DNA of 64,000 nt from [Anoxybacillus] calidus (lineage in GTDB: Bacteria; Bacillota; Bacilli; Bacillales; Anoxybacillaceae): the NCBI RefSeq assembly GCF_013760845.1, contig NZ_JACDUU010000007.1:1-64000 (forward strand), written 5' to 3'. Within the stretch, counting starts at the first letter, position 1. Every line of letters starts with the position of its first letter. The notes below the pieces were generated by a model. That model had not been told where the DNA came from. It did not search any database and was given only the letters and a program-made list of their open reading frames with translations. Shown piece after piece: positions 10,498 through 26,243 of this stretch. A program made the translations under genes and the position numbers.

Positions 10498-11063
10498 AGC
10501 GGATCGCCATTTTCGCATCGGGAAGCGGAACGAATTTTCAAGCAATTGTTGATGCAGTCAAAAAAGGCGATTTGCAGGCAGAGATCGCATTATTAGTTTG
10601 CGATCGCCCCGAAGCAAAAGTGGTCGAACGAGCTAAGAAAGAACAAATTCCTTCGTTTGTTTTTCGCCCGAAAGATTATCCGTCAAAAGCCGATTTTGAG
10701 CAAGAAATTTTACAACAGTTGAAAGAAAAAAAGATTCAGTTCATTGTGTTGGCTGGTTATATGCGTTTAATTGGTCCAACGCTGCTTCGTGCGTATGAAG
10801 GGAGAATGGTGAATATTCATCCTTCACTGCTGCCTGCGTTTCCGGGAAAGGATGCCATCGGCCAAGCGTATCGTGCTGGTGTCAAGGTAACGGGAGTAAC
10901 GGTTCATTATGTTGATGAAGGGATGGATACAGGACCGATTATCGCACAGCGGGCAATAGAGATTTATGAAGGTGAAACGCTCAAAAGCGTCGAAGCAAGA
11001 ATTCATGCTATTGAACATGAGCTCTATCCAGAAGTATTAAAAAAATTGCTTGAGCATCTCTAG
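10494..11063 (+). CDS. purN: Phosphoribosylglycinamide formyltransferase PurN
   Basis: This 189-residue enzyme moves the formyl group of N10-formyl-THF to [22 protein letters not shown] is the substrate-phosphate loop. [13 protein letters not shown] holds the catalytic Asn-x-His, and the Asp is in [13 protein letters not shown]. It overlaps purM by ATGA. Confidence 0.96.
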   Translation: MKRIAIFASGSGTNFQAIVDAVKKGDLQAEIALLVCDRPEAKVVERAKKEQIPSFVFRPKDYPSKADFEQEILQQLKEKKIQFIVLAGYMRLIGPTLLRAYEGRMVNIHPSLLPAFPGKDAIGQAYRAGVKVTGVTVHYVDEGMDTGPIIAQRAIEIYEGETLKSVEARIHAIEHELYPEVLKKLLEHL

Positions 11064-11077
11064 AAAGGAGCAGAAAC

Positions 11078-12607
11078 ATGCGTGCATTACTTAGCGTTTC
11101 GAATAAAGAGGGAATTGTTTCTTTTGCCAAACAATTAGCGGAATTAGGTGTTGAAATTATCTCGACAGGCGGTACAAAAAAAACTCTGGAAGAACACGGT
11201 ATACCAGTCATTAGCATTTCAGAGGTAACAGGGTTTCCAGAAATTTTAGATGGACGTGTGAAAACACTTCACCCGATGATTCATGGTGGCTTGCTGGCCG
11301 TTCGAGAAGATGAAAATCATCGTAAGCAACTGGAACAACATCAAATTATACCAATTGATTTAGTCGTTGTTAACTTATATCCGTTTCAACAAACGATTGC
11401 CAAAAGTGATGTGACATTTGCCGAGGCGATTGAAAATATTGATATTGGCGGTCCGACCATGCTCCGTGCAGCGGCAAAAAATCATCAGTATGTCACTGTT
11501 GTTGTCGATCCAGTGGATTATGAAACGGTTTTACAAGAGTTAAAGGAAAACGGTGCTGTTTCCCAAGCAACCAACTTACGATTGGCAGCAAAAGTATTCC
11601 GTCATACAGCGGCTTACGATGCGATGATTGCTGAATATTTAACGAATATCGCAGGCGAACAATATCCGGAATCATTGACAATCACGTTTGAGAAAAAACA
11701 AGATTTGCGCTACGGAGAAAATCCGCATCAGAGTGCAGCGTTTTATCAAAAGCCGTTAGGATCGTCTTTTTCGATTGCCGCTGCCAAACAGCTTCATGGG
11801 AAAGAGTTATCCTATAACAACATTAATGATGCCAATGCAGCTTTACAAATCGTTAGAGAATTTACCGAGCCGGCTGCTGTTGCAGTAAAACATATGAACC
11901 CGTGCGGCGTTGGAGTAGGCACGAATATTTATGAGGCATTCATGAGAGCTTATGAAGCTGACCCAACTTCAATTTTTGGCGGTATTGTTGCGCTCAATCG
12001 AGAAGTGGATCGCGATACGGCGTTAAAAATGCATGAAATCTTTTTGGAAATGGTCATTGCGCCATCGTTTAGTGCAGAAGCGCTTGAAATTTTAACGCAG
12101 AAGAAAAATATCCGCTTGTTAACCGTCGATTTTGAAGCAGAGAAAAAGAAAGAAACATTTATTGTTTCCGTCAAAGGCGGTTTATTAGTTCAAGATGAAG
12201 ACGTGTATACATTGGACGATGCGAATATCACGATTCCGACAAAACGCGAGCCAACAGCGCAAGAGTGGGAAGATTTAAAACTGGCTTGGAAAGTTGTGAA
12301 GCATGTGAAATCAAATGCGATTGTTCTGGCAAAAGACCATATGACGGTCGGTGTCGGCGCTGGACAAATGAATCGTGTTGGTGCCGCGAAAATCGCGATT
12401 GAACAAGCAGGAGAAAAGGCGAAAGGAGCTGCTTTGGCATCGGATGCGTTTTTCCCGATGGACGATACAGTGGAAGCAGCAGCAAAAGCAGGTGTAACGG
12501 CGATTATCCAGCCGGGCGGCTCGATTCGTGATGCCGATTCGATAAAAAAAGCGGATGAGTACGGGATTGCCATGGTCTTTACAGGGGTGCGCCATTTTAA
12601 ACATTAA
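11078..12607 (+). CDS. purH: Bifunctional AICAR formyltransferase / IMP cyclohydrolase PurH
   Basis: This 509-residue enzyme carries out the last two steps to IMP. The N-terminal MGS-like cyclohydrolase domain (about 1-200) begins [20 protein letters not shown] and contains STGGTKKTL and DGRVKTLHP. The transferase domain contains [25 protein letters not shown] and a late [21 protein letters not shown] lies before the ATG. Confidence 0.97.
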   Translation: MRALLSVSNKEGIVSFAKQLAELGVEIISTGGTKKTLEEHGIPVISISEVTGFPEILDGRVKTLHPMIHGGLLAVREDENHRKQLEQHQIIPIDLVVVNLYPFQQTIAKSDVTFAEAIENIDIGGPTMLRAAAKNHQYVTVVVDPVDYETVLQELKENGAVSQATNLRLAAKVFRHTAAYDAMIAEYLTNIAGEQYPESLTITFEKKQDLRYGENPHQSAAFYQKPLGSSFSIAAAKQLHGKELSYNNINDANAALQIVREFTEPAAVAVKHMNPCGVGVGTNIYEAFMRAYEADPTSIFGGIVALNREVDRDTALKMHEIFLEMVIAPSFSAEALEILTQKKNIRLLTVDFEAEKKKETFIVSVKGGLLVQDEDVYTLDDANITIPTKREPTAQEWEDLKLAWKVVKHVKSNAIVLAKDHMTVGVGAGQMNRVGAAKIAIEQAGEKAKGAALASDAFFPMDDTVEAAAKAGVTAIIQPGGSIRDADSIKKADEYGIAMVFTGVRHFKH

Positions 12608-13973
<1,366 letters not shown>

Positions 13974-13993
13974 CTTTTTTCTCTCCTTTATGA

Positions 13994-14056
13994 AGGGCTG
14001 ACTCCTAACGGTACCACCCTCTTATGAATGGGTGTACCTTTATGGAGTCAGCCTTA
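13994..14056. repeat. Intergenic hairpin with GGCTGACTCC ends
   Basis: AGGGCTGACTCC pairs with GGAGTCAGCCTT, and inside CGGTACCACCC pairs imperfectly with GGGTGTACC. It shares the CTGAC/GTCAG ends of the window's dispersed hairpin family but not the AAGTGTCAG core. It lies after purD and may act as a terminator on the plus strand (TTATTT follows). Confidence 0.55.
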
Positions 14057-14084
14057 TTTATCCTGTTTTAATCGTCCGTAAGAC

Positions 14085-14165
14085 TCCCACCTCTCCAGGT
14101 AGGAGATAACGAACGCTAAAAACCCAATAAGTTCAACTAACATCAGTGGGGACCGCTGATGAAGT
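14085..14165 (+). repeat. Structured stretch resembling an IS200/IS605-type end (remnant)
   Basis: Two compact hairpins stand side by side. CTCCCACCT pairs with AGGTAGGAG (one mismatch), and CATCAGTGG pairs with CCGCTGATG over a GGA loop. Between them is AACCCAATAAGTTCAAC. Subterminal hairpins of this kind are seen at right ends of IS200/IS605-like elements. No transposase gene or remnant adjoins it, so this is tentative. It is distinct from the structure behind the TnpB-related gene at 40503. Confidence 0.35.
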
Positions 14166-14177
14166 TTCACTTTATTG

Positions 14178-14426
14178 TTACGTAGGATTGATGACTGTTG
14201 TTTCTATTTCTTTTTCTGCGGTTTGTTCTTGATATTTTTCAAATAAAGCAGTAAGCGGGCAAAAACGGGTAACTCCTTCCGCCATTTTCATTGCCGCCAG
14301 CATGGCAATGAAAATATAAGAATCGCGCCAAGGATGTTTGACCATTTTTGCTGTTGCCCAAGCGAGTATTGTCGCTCCGAAAGTAATACGAACGAGGGCG
14401 TTGACGATGCCGATATTTGGTCTCAT
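14178..14426 (-). CDS. DUF2892 / YgaP-like small membrane protein
   Basis: This is an 82-residue protein with two predicted transmembrane helices: VNALVRITFGATILAWATA (about 8-26) and the IFIAMLAAMKMAEGVTRFCP region. The N-terminal RPNIGIVNALVRI and the GVTRFCP text are typical of the DUF2892 family, the membrane part associated with some rhodanese-type proteins. GAGGAGGAAACA precedes the ATG. The gene is divergent from adenine deaminase. Its function is not known. Confidence 0.75.
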   Translation of the reverse strand: MRPNIGIVNALVRITFGATILAWATAKMVKHPWRDSYIFIAMLAAMKMAEGVTRFCPLTALFEKYQEQTAEKEIETTVINPT

Positions 14427-14536
14427 TGTTTCCTCCTCGTATATTTTTGATATTTTTGATTTGTATAAAAAATTTTAATGCGTTAAAATGTTATATATGG
14501 AATGATTTAGGAAAAACAAAGAACGGGGGCCCTCAT

Positions 14537-16279
14537 ATGTTAGAACAGCGTTATCGTTGGAAAACGAATCAATTGCGTGAGCATCTTTCCATTATCGATG
14601 GCAAAAAAACGCCAACGAAGTTGTTAATCAACGCTACTTATTTAAATCCATATTTGCGTAAATGGATGAAGGCTAATATTTGGCTATACGAGGATCGTAT
14701 TATTTATGTTGGCGAGAAAATGCCCGATTTTGTTGAAGGATGTGAAATTGTTGATTGCAGCGACTATTTTCTCGTACCGGGTTATATTGAACCACATGCT
14801 CATCCATTTCAGTTATATAATCCCCATTCGTTGGCTGAATATGCATCACAATACGGAACGACAACTCTCATTAATGATAATTTGTCGCTCGTTTTACAAT
14901 TACCAAAAAAGAAAGCGTTTTCTTTTTTGCGAGCAATGAATAACATACCAGCAACGATGTTTTGGTGGTGCCGCCTTGATTCACAAACAGAACTTGAAAA
15001 TGAGGAAGAAGTTTTTTCTAATGCTAATATCCAAGAATGGCTCGAGCAAGATGTAGTGCTGCAAGCCGGAGAATTGACTGGATGGCCGAAACTGCTTGAT
15101 GGCGATGATTTAATGCTTCATTGGATTCAAGAGGCTAAAAGGCGGAAAAAACAAATTGAAGGCCATTTTCCTGGTGCTTCTGAGAAAACGCTTACAAAAA
15201 TGATGCTTTTAGGTGCTGATTGTGATCATGAAGCGATGACAGGAGAAGACGTTTATAAGCGACTTTTGCACGGATATACAGTTTCTTTGCGTTATTCATC
15301 GATTCGTCCTGATTTGCCAAAGTTACTTGATGAAATGAAACAGTTGGGAATTGAGCAATATGACCGTTGTATTTTTACAACAGATGGTTCAACACCCTCC
15401 TTTTATGAAGCAGGGGTTATTGATGAAATGATTCGCATCGCTATTGAGAAGGGTGTTCCTCTGATTGATGCATACAATATGGCAACTATCAATGTGGCGC
15501 GTTATTATCGAATCGACCATCTGCATGGAAGCATTGCAACCGGACGAGTGGCAAACATTAATTTCTTAAAAGAAAAAGACAATCCGACACCGGTTTCCGT
15601 ATTGGCAAAAGGATGCTGGATAAAGCGCGACGGCATTTCGACGAATGAATTCGGCTCATTTGATTGGGAAGCGCATGATTTTCGCCCGCTTAACTTATCC
15701 TGGGAATTGTCAATGGATGATTTGCAATTTTCCATGCCATTAGGATTGTACATGGCAAATGCTGTGATTATGAAGCCTTATTCCATTACAATTGATACGT
15801 CGCGCGATGAATTGCCGTTTGATAACGACGAAAACTTTTTAATGTTAGTGGATCGGAACGGAAAATGGAGAGTGAATACGATATTAAAAGGCTTTGCAAC
15901 GGGTGTACATGGGTTAGTCAGCTCTTATTCGAATACAGGAGATATTATTTTAATCGGAAAACGGAAAGCAGATATGTATACGGCGTTTCAGAGGATGAAA
16001 GAAATTGGTGGCGGCATTGTTCTTGTAGAAAATGGAGAAGTTATTCATGAAATTTCCCTTTCCTTGCACGGAATGATGTCAATAAAGAAAGTTGAAGTTC
16101 TCATAGAAGAAGAAAAAACATTAGCAGCACTTTTAAGAGATCGGGGCTATCAATTTGTCGATCCGATTTATTCTTTATTATTTCTATTATCGACCCACTT
16201 GCCATATATCCGCATTACGCCGCGGGGAATTTATGATGTGATGAACAAAATGATACTCTTTCCATCAATAATGCGTTAA
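14537..16279 (+). CDS. Adenine deaminase, YerA type
   Basis: This 580-residue amidohydrolase-superfamily protein resembles B. subtilis YerA, annotated as a putative adenine deaminase (adenine to hypoxanthine). The metal site motif PGYIEPHAHPF is near residues 92-102. EGHFPGA follows further on, and FTTDGSTPSFYEAG supplies a late Asp. The Ade C-terminal domain is present (GGGIVLVENGEV). The ORF is open 40 codons further upstream, but ACGGGGGC lies 9 bases before the ATG at 14537 and homologues start there. It sits next to the pur operon, which suits purine salvage. It is followed closely by yerB and yerC. Confidence 0.88.
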   Translation: MLEQRYRWKTNQLREHLSIIDGKKTPTKLLINATYLNPYLRKWMKANIWLYEDRIIYVGEKMPDFVEGCEIVDCSDYFLVPGYIEPHAHPFQLYNPHSLAEYASQYGTTTLINDNLSLVLQLPKKKAFSFLRAMNNIPATMFWWCRLDSQTELENEEEVFSNANIQEWLEQDVVLQAGELTGWPKLLDGDDLMLHWIQEAKRRKKQIEGHFPGASEKTLTKMMLLGADCDHEAMTGEDVYKRLLHGYTVSLRYSSIRPDLPKLLDEMKQLGIEQYDRCIFTTDGSTPSFYEAGVIDEMIRIAIEKGVPLIDAYNMATINVARYYRIDHLHGSIATGRVANINFLKEKDNPTPVSVLAKGCWIKRDGISTNEFGSFDWEAHDFRPLNLSWELSMDDLQFSMPLGLYMANAVIMKPYSITIDTSRDELPFDNDENFLMLVDRNGKWRVNTILKGFATGVHGLVSSYSNTGDIILIGKRKADMYTAFQRMKEIGGGIVLVENGEVIHEISLSLHGMMSIKKVEVLIEEEKTLAALLRDRGYQFVDPIYSLLFLLSTHLPYIRITPRGIYDVMNKMILFPSIMR

Positions 16280-16316
16280 AATATAAAAGTAAAAAGAGAA
16301 AAGGGTTGTGACAATT

Positions 16317-17339
16317 TTGAAGAGATGGTTTATTGTTGTATGTAGCTTATTCCTGCTGATTGGGAGTGGCTGCACCAGAGCAGAAAAGGAACGGGCGGCG
16401 AAGGAAGAGGCAGTCGATCAACAAACAAAGGTGGAACAAGAAGAAGCACCTGTACGTAAACCGTCCGTATTTCCGTTAACAGGAATAGAAACAGAGCAAA
16501 AACCAAACCATCGCGTTGTCGCTGTAATGATTAACAACCATCCAAAAGCGAGACCGCAATCCGGGCTGCCTAAGGCGGACATTGTGTACGAAGTTCTGGC
16601 TGAAGGAGATGTTACCCGCTTTTTGGCTTTGTATCAGAGCGAAAAACCGAAAAAGATAGGACCTGTTCGTAGTGCACGTGATTATTATATCCAGTTGAGC
16701 AAAGGGTACGATGCGTTATATATTTGTCATGGGTGGAGTCCAGAAGCGAAAGAAATGCTTGAATCGGGTGAAGTTGATTATTTAAATGGGCTTTTTTACG
16801 ATGGAACGTTATTTCAACGCGCTTCCTTCCGCAAAGCGCCACATAATTCATATATTACGTTTACTAACATTGAAAAAGGAGCACAGCAGCAAGGATTTTC
16901 ACTTGAAGATGAAATTGAACCTTTACCATTTTTTACTTCTGAGCTACAAGGCGTAGCAGCGCAGCAAATCAACATTTCTTATTCCAAGCGGTCTTATGCT
17001 CAAGTGCAGTACAAATATGACGATGCTCAACAAAAGTATGCTCGCTATAGCGGTGGGGAACAGACCATTGATTATGATACAGAGCAGCCTGTGTTAATAG
17101 ACAATGTGTTTATCGTTGAAATGGAACATACAATTGTTGATGAAACCGGCCGCCGTGATATTGACTTAATATCTGGCGGAAAAGGGTATTTATTTCAAAA
17201 GGGAGTCGTACGGGAAGTTGAATGGAAAAACGTCGAGGGCAGAATTTTGCCTTATGAAAATGGAATACCGATTGGGTTTGTACCGGGAAAAACTTGGATT
17301 AACATTGTTCCGAAACTGTCCATTGTTCATTATCAATAA
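16317..17339 (+). CDS. yerB: DUF3048 lipoprotein YerB
   Basis: This is a secreted lipoprotein of about 340 residues. After a short basic start and hydrophobic stretch it has a lipobox (LLIGSGC), so it should be anchored outside the membrane. The mature part opens with a charged linker, then the DUF3048 domain with RVVAVMINNHPKARPQSG and KKIGPVRSARDYYIQ. Start choice: AAAAGGG at 16299-16305 is too close to the in-frame GTG at 16308, so the TTG at 16317 is preferred. Its function is unknown. It lies 37 bases after adenine deaminase and before yerC. Confidence 0.85.
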   Translation: MKRWFIVVCSLFLLIGSGCTRAEKERAAKEEAVDQQTKVEQEEAPVRKPSVFPLTGIETEQKPNHRVVAVMINNHPKARPQSGLPKADIVYEVLAEGDVTRFLALYQSEKPKKIGPVRSARDYYIQLSKGYDALYICHGWSPEAKEMLESGEVDYLNGLFYDGTLFQRASFRKAPHNSYITFTNIEKGAQQQGFSLEDEIEPLPFFTSELQGVAAQQINISYSKRSYAQVQYKYDDAQQKYARYSGGEQTIDYDTEQPVLIDNVFIVEMEHTIVDETGRRDIDLISGGKGYLFQKGVVREVEWKNVEGRILPYENGIPIGFVPGKTWINIVPKLSIVHYQ

Positions 17340-17370
17340 TTTTTAAAGGTAAAGGAAAGGGTGAGAAAAA

Positions 17371-17685
17371 ATGCAAATCGAAAAATTACGAGGCAGAGAA
17401 CTAGACCAGCTTTTTAAAGCTGTGCTTTCTCTTCGCGATTTAGAAGAATGCTATCGCTTTTTTGATGATTTATGTACAGTCAATGAAATTCAATCGCTTG
17501 CCCAACGCTTAGAAGTGGCAAGAATGCTGCGCGAAGGCTACACTTATCATAAAATTGAAACAGAAACGGGTGCAAGCACAGCGACGATTTCTCGGGTGAA
17601 GCGTTGTTTAAACTATGGAAACGATGCTTATGCGATGGCACTTGATCGCATTAAGGAAGAAGAGGAAAAGCAGACGAAAGAATAA
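17371..17685 (+). CDS. yerC: YerC/YecD family TrpR-like DNA-binding protein
   Basis: This 104-residue protein has the TrpR-type helix-turn-helix: LAQRLEVARMLREGYTYHKI followed by TGASTATISRVKRCLNYG, the recognition helix. It starts with a regular ATG after AAAGGAAAGGGTGAG. Its targets are unknown. A terminator follows directly, so it ends the yerA-yerB-yerC set. Confidence 0.9.
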   Translation: MQIEKLRGRELDQLFKAVLSLRDLEECYRFFDDLCTVNEIQSLAQRLEVARMLREGYTYHKIETETGASTATISRVKRCLNYGNDAYAMALDRIKEEEEKQTKE

Positions 17686-17691
17686 CAAGAG

Positions 17692-17736
17692 CAAAGGAGT
17701 TCTATCTCTAATCAGAGATAGCTCCTTTTCTTTTTT
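17692..17736 (+). terminator. Rho-independent terminator after yerC
   Basis: AAAGGAG.TCTATCTCT pairs with AGAGATAG.CTCCTTTT over a 4-base loop, followed by CTTTTTT. Confidence 0.9.
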
Positions 17737-17798
17737 AGCGGAAATGAAAGAGGATTTGTTATAATGAAAAAATGGATAATAGAATGGAGGTTTATTGG

Positions 17799-18485
17799 AT
17801 GTATGACATTCGTGAGTGGCGCCATGTGTTCAAATTAGACCCCAATAAAGAAATGACAGATGAGCATCTAGAACTGGTATGCGAGTCAGGAACGGATGCG
17901 GTAATGGTTGGAGGAACGGATGGAGTCACATTAGAGAACGTCCTTGATTTAATGGCGAGAATCCGTCGTTTCTCTGTTCCGTGTGTGTTAGAAGTATCGA
18001 ATATTGAATCAGTAACACCGGGGTTTGATTTTTACTTTATTCCGACTGTATTAAACAGCCGCAACACAAAATGGATGATCGATTTGCATCATAAAGCGGT
18101 GAAAGAGTTTGGGGAATTAATGAATTGGAACGAGATATTTATGGAAGGTTATTGCATTTTAAACCAAGATTGTAAGGCAGCAAAGCTGACAGAGGCCAAT
18201 ACGGGCCTTGATGATGAAGATGTTGTTGCATATGCTCGAGTGGCTGAGCATATGTACCATCTGCCGATTTTTTACCTGGAATATAGCGGTCAATACGGCA
18301 ATCCGCAACTAGTGCAAAAAGTGAAGTCGGTATTAAATCAGACGAGATTGTTTTATGGTGGTGGCATTCAAAATGAACATCAGGCAAAGGAAATGGCACA
18401 GTTTGCCGATACCGTCATTGTTGGGAACTTAGTTTACACTGATTTGCAAGCGGCATTAAAAACGGTAGCTGCGGTAAAAGGATAA
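17799..18485 (+). CDS. pcrB: Heptaprenylglyceryl phosphate synthase PcrB
   Basis: This 228-residue TIM-barrel prenyltransferase couples sn-glycerol-1-phosphate to heptaprenyl diphosphate, giving archaeal-type ether lipid precursors in Bacillales. [15 protein letters not shown] and [17 protein letters not shown] are the phosphate-binding loops, and [12 protein letters not shown] is conserved. ATGGAGG lies 8 bases before the ATG at 17799; the in-frame ATG at 17772 lacks a site. It is the first gene of the pcrB-pcrA-ligA-camS run. Confidence 0.94.
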   Translation: MYDIREWRHVFKLDPNKEMTDEHLELVCESGTDAVMVGGTDGVTLENVLDLMARIRRFSVPCVLEVSNIESVTPGFDFYFIPTVLNSRNTKWMIDLHHKAVKEFGELMNWNEIFMEGYCILNQDCKAAKLTEANTGLDDEDVVAYARVAEHMYHLPIFYLEYSGQYGNPQLVQKVKSVLNQTRLFYGGGIQNEHQAKEMAQFADTVIVGNLVYTDLQAALKTVAAVKG

Positions 18486-18548
18486 GTTGTTCTGTTTGGA
18501 AAAGTACGATAAAATAGAACATATGTTTGTTTTGGTGGTGATTTTTTT

Positions 18549-22770
<4,222 letters not shown>

Positions 22771-22782
22771 GGGGCGAATGAG

Positions 22783-23949
22783 ATGAAAAAAATAGCCGTT
22801 CTACTTTCCGTGTTTATGCTCATTCTCTCCGCATGTGCACCAAAATTTGAAAAGGAAGAGGAAATTGTTCAACAGACGGATAATAAGCAACAGAAAGCGA
22901 TTATTCCGAAATACAACATTTCCGACTCCTACTATCGAACGATTTTGCCGTTCAGCCCAGGGGAGGCAAGAGGGCTTGTTGTTGAAAACTTAAATACTCG
23001 TTTGGATGTTGCCGAATTTGAATCTGGCTTAATGCGTATTGCCCAAGAACGATTTTCCCCAAAAGACTATTTATTCCAAGAAGGGCAATATTTAAACAAA
23101 AAAACGGTTGAAAGCTGGCTTAAACGAAAACTGACAAAAGAGCAATTGAAAGAAAAAAAGATGGACGAGTCGGAAAACGTTGGCTTAAATCCGATGATGA
23201 GCGATGAAGGGACAAATGAAGAAAAAAACAAAAAAAGCCCGATTTATTTAGCTCATATTATGGAACATGACTACTTAGTGAAAAATAATGATGAGAAAGT
23301 GCAATTAGGCGGGGTCGTCATTGGCTTAGCAATGAATTCGGTCCACTATTATGAGACAGAAGAAGGCTATCCGCGCGAAGTGGAAATTGAGCAGGAGGTC
23401 ATTGAACGGGAGGGCAAGCGAATCGCTGCAGAAGTGCTTTCGCGCTTGCGCAAAATAAAAGGATTAAAAGAAGTACCAATTACGATTGCCTTGTTTAAAC
23501 AACAGCCGGCAACATCGATTATTCCGGGGCATTTCTTTGCAGTTACTCATGTCGATCAAGGAAGTTCGTCTATTGATGACTGGGAAGAAGTGAATGAACA
23601 ATATTATTTATTCCCTTCCGATGAAGCTGAGGAAAACCATCGTGACGATATGATGAAATTTTTAAACTTTAAATCTGATATTGATGAATTTTTCCCGAAC
23701 TATACAGGTGTAATCGGTAGAGCATTTTATCGTGATGACCAACTGCAGCAATTAACAATTAACATTACGATGCAGTTTTACGGGGAAGCAGAAGTCATAG
23801 GGTTTACTCAATACGTTACAGGACTTGTGATGGAACATTTTCCAGACTATATTAACGTAAATGTTTATATTTCTTCTGCAAGCGGTCCGGAAAGCTTAAT
23901 TATCCGCAAAGCAAATGAGGAGCAGCCTTTTGTGCATATATACCAATAG
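22783..23949 (+). CDS. camS: CamS family sex-pheromone lipoprotein precursor
   Basis: This 388-residue lipoprotein has the signal [18 protein letters not shown], whose Cys is lipidated. In Enterococcus and Staphylococcus relatives the signal peptide of CamS yields a pheromone; in Bacillaceae the role is unknown (YerH in B. subtilis). The mature part has the conserved [17 protein letters not shown] text near residues 47-63. It is 12 bases after ligA and ends the run. Confidence 0.92.
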   Translation: MKKIAVLLSVFMLILSACAPKFEKEEEIVQQTDNKQQKAIIPKYNISDSYYRTILPFSPGEARGLVVENLNTRLDVAEFESGLMRIAQERFSPKDYLFQEGQYLNKKTVESWLKRKLTKEQLKEKKMDESENVGLNPMMSDEGTNEEKNKKSPIYLAHIMEHDYLVKNNDEKVQLGGVVIGLAMNSVHYYETEEGYPREVEIEQEVIEREGKRIAAEVLSRLRKIKGLKEVPITIALFKQQPATSIIPGHFFAVTHVDQGSSSIDDWEEVNEQYYLFPSDEAEENHRDDMMKFLNFKSDIDEFFPNYTGVIGRAFYRDDQLQQLTINITMQFYGEAEVIGFTQYVTGLVMEHFPDYINVNVYISSASGPESLIIRKANEEQPFVHIYQ

Positions 23950-23963
23950 AATTGTTAAAAAAA

Positions 23964-24020
23964 TTGAATAAGCCTGTATTATCAGTTAGAATGATAAGTG
24001 TAGTTTGTAAACGCTTTTGC
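23964..24020 (+). promoter_or_regulatory. pruA promoter with cre-like site
   Basis: TTGAAT (23964-23969), a 17-base spacer and TAGAAT (23987-23992) form a sigma-A promoter. Some 12 bases downstream, TTGTAAACGCTTTTGC (24005-24020) matches the core of the CcpA cre consensus (G.AAACGCTTT), with mismatches at its 3' end. Placed just after the start site it would block elongation or initiation when glucose is plentiful. Binding is inferred. Confidence 0.5.
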
Positions 24021-24044
24021 AATTCAACAAAGGGGGCACAAAAG

Positions 24045-25592
24045 ATGGTACAACCTTACAAGCATGAACCATTTACAGATTTTACGGTCGATACGAATAA
24101 AAAAGCATTTGAAGATGCTTTGAAGCTAGTAGAATCATATCTTGGCAAAGATTATGATTTAGTCATTGGTGGAGAGCGCATTTCTACAGAAGACAAAATC
24201 GTTTCCATTAACCCGGCAAACAAAAACGAAGTAATTGGACGCGTCTCTAAGGCAAATAAAGAGCTTGCAGAAAAAGCAATGCAAGTAGCAGATGAAGCAT
24301 TTAAATGGTGGAGCAAAACAAAACCAGAAATGCGTGCGGACATTTTATTCCGTGCAGCTGCCATCTTGCGCCGCCGTAAACATGAGTTTTCCGCATTGCT
24401 TGTAAAAGAAGCAGGAAAACCATGGAAAGAAGCGGACGCTGACACAGCAGAAGCCATCGACTTTTTAGAGTACTATGGCCGTCAAATGTTAAAATTAAAA
24501 GACGGTATTCCTGTTGAAAGCCGTCCAAATGAATTTAACCGTTTCTTCTACATTCCGCTTGGCGTTGGCGTTGTTATTTCACCTTGGAACTTCCCGCTTG
24601 CGATTATGGCAGGTACAACAGTTGCCGCTCTTGTAACAGGTAATACTGTTCTTTTAAAACCGGCAAGCGCGACACCAGTTGTTGCTTACAAGTTTGTAGA
24701 AGTGCTTGAAGAAGCAGGTCTTCCAGCAGGCGTATTAAACTACATTCCAGGAAGCGGCGCTGAAGTTGGTGACTACCTAGTTGACCATCCACGTACTCGT
24801 TTCATCAGCTTCACTGGTTCTCGTGATGTTGGTATCCGCATTTACGAACGCGCGGCGAAAGTACATCCAGGTCAAATCTGGTTAAAACGCGTCATCGCGG
24901 AGATGGGTGGTAAAGATACAATCGTTGTAGATAAGGATGCTGACCTTGAATTAGCGGCACAATCCATCGTTGCATCTGCATTCGGATTCTCAGGTCAAAA
25001 ATGTTCAGCATGCTCTCGCGCTGTCGTGCTTGAAGAAGTATATGATCAAGTATTAAATCGCGTTGTGGAATTGACAAAACAATTAACAGTCGGCAACCCA
25101 GCTGAACAAGGCACATTCATGGGTCCTGTCATCGACCAGTCTGCTTACAACAAAATCATGGAATACATTGAAATCGGTAAACAAGAAGGGAAGTTAATGA
25201 CTGGCGGCGAAGGAGACGATTCAAAAGGCTTCTTCATTCAACCGACTGTATTTGCCGATGTCGATCCTCAAGCTCGCATCATGCAAGAGGAAATCTTCGG
25301 TCCAGTTGTTGCTTTCACAAAAGCAAAAGACTTCGATCATGCGCTTGAAATTGCCAACAACACGGAATATGGCTTAACAGGTGCGGTCATCTCTAAAAAC
25401 CGTTTTAACATTGAAAAAGCTCGTGAAGAATTCCATGTCGGTAACCTTTACTTCAACCGCGGCTGCACAGGCGCGATCGTTGGTTACCAACCATTCGGTG
25501 GCTTCAACATGTCTGGTACAGACTCTAAAGCAGGCGGCCCTGACTACTTGATTCTTCACATGCAAGCAAAAACAACGTCAGAAATGTTTTAA
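24045..25592 (+). CDS. pruA: L-glutamate gamma-semialdehyde dehydrogenase (P5C dehydrogenase)
   Basis: This 515-residue aldehyde dehydrogenase oxidises pyrroline-5-carboxylate/glutamate semialdehyde to glutamate with NAD in proline and arginine breakdown (RocA/PruA/YcgN type). [25 protein letters not shown], the Glu in VIAEMGGKD and the catalytic Cys in [10 protein letters not shown] (about residue 320) are present. AAGGGGG lies before the ATG at 24045, and the frame is open 31 codons further up. It is monocistronic, with its own promoter and a strong terminator. Confidence 0.95.
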   Translation: MVQPYKHEPFTDFTVDTNKKAFEDALKLVESYLGKDYDLVIGGERISTEDKIVSINPANKNEVIGRVSKANKELAEKAMQVADEAFKWWSKTKPEMRADILFRAAAILRRRKHEFSALLVKEAGKPWKEADADTAEAIDFLEYYGRQMLKLKDGIPVESRPNEFNRFFYIPLGVGVVISPWNFPLAIMAGTTVAALVTGNTVLLKPASATPVVAYKFVEVLEEAGLPAGVLNYIPGSGAEVGDYLVDHPRTRFISFTGSRDVGIRIYERAAKVHPGQIWLKRVIAEMGGKDTIVVDKDADLELAAQSIVASAFGFSGQKCSACSRAVVLEEVYDQVLNRVVELTKQLTVGNPAEQGTFMGPVIDQSAYNKIMEYIEIGKQEGKLMTGGEGDDSKGFFIQPTVFADVDPQARIMQEEIFGPVVAFTKAKDFDHALEIANNTEYGLTGAVISKNRFNIEKAREEFHVGNLYFNRGCTGAIVGYQPFGGFNMSGTDSKAGGPDYLILHMQAKTTSEMF

Positions 25593-25597
25593 TATAG

Positions 25598-25631
25598 AAA
25601 AACCCTCTCTTCCATGAAAGAGAGGGTTTTT
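25598..25631. terminator. Bidirectional terminator between pruA and the AhpD-like gene
   Basis: A 14-bp stem (AAAAACCCTCTCTT with AAGAGAGGGTTTTT) around a short loop has A-runs and T-runs on both sides. It serves the two convergent genes. Confidence 0.93.
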
Positions 25632-25645
25632 CGCTGGATTGAACA

Positions 25646-26116
25646 TTAGCTTCGTGAGCAAAAGTCGTATAAATCTAAACTAACGATTAGTTTATGAAAA
25701 CTGTCAAATAAATTAATGAGACCTAATACGTGGATGAGTTGATCATCGGTGAAATGATGTCGTAACTCTTCGACATCCTGATCTGTAATGGAACGCGGAG
25801 ATATCCGATATTGTTCAATGAACGAAAATAACTTTTGTTCAAGCGGTGAAAAATGTGAGAAGTCATTGTTCCGAATGGCTTCGGCGATTTTTGTGTTCAA
25901 CTCCTCATTCTCAATGTATGAAAGGCTCATACAAGTCACACAGCCGTTGATATAAGCTAAATACAACCGGATTTTTTCCTTCATCTCTTTGGACAATAGA
26001 CGGTCGTTCCACAGAAAGTGATAAAGCTCATCATAAAGCGATTTTAATGTTGGGACTTTTGATAATGCTTTTTCAAAATTCGTTCCTTCACGTTCTGAAA
26101 GTGCAATACGCGGCAT
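25646..26116 (-). CDS. Carboxymuconolactone decarboxylase / AhpD-like protein
   Basis: This is a 156-residue all-helical protein of the AhpD-like superfamily. The redox CxxC motif is in NGCVTCMSLSYIE, as in peroxidase-related members. The frame opens at a TTG two codons upstream, but AGGAGG is 7 bases before the ATG at 26116. It is divergent from the Lrp-type regulator with a 127-base gap and could be its target (inference). No substrate can be named. Confidence 0.75.
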   Translation of the reverse strand: MPRIALSEREGTNFEKALSKVPTLKSLYDELYHFLWNDRLLSKEMKEKIRLYLAYINGCVTCMSLSYIENEELNTKIAEAIRNNDFSHFSPLEQKLFSFIEQYRISPRSITDQDVEELRHHFTDDQLIHVLGLINLFDSFHKLIVSLDLYDFCSRS

Positions 26117-26243
26117 GCTCAATCCTCCTTTTAATCAACTATTTTCATTTTATTGGATAAAACCGCTTAATCCCATTTCTTATGAAATTGATTTCTGATA
26201 ATATCTTTACAAATGACATATAATTTTTGTTTGGAGGATTCAA

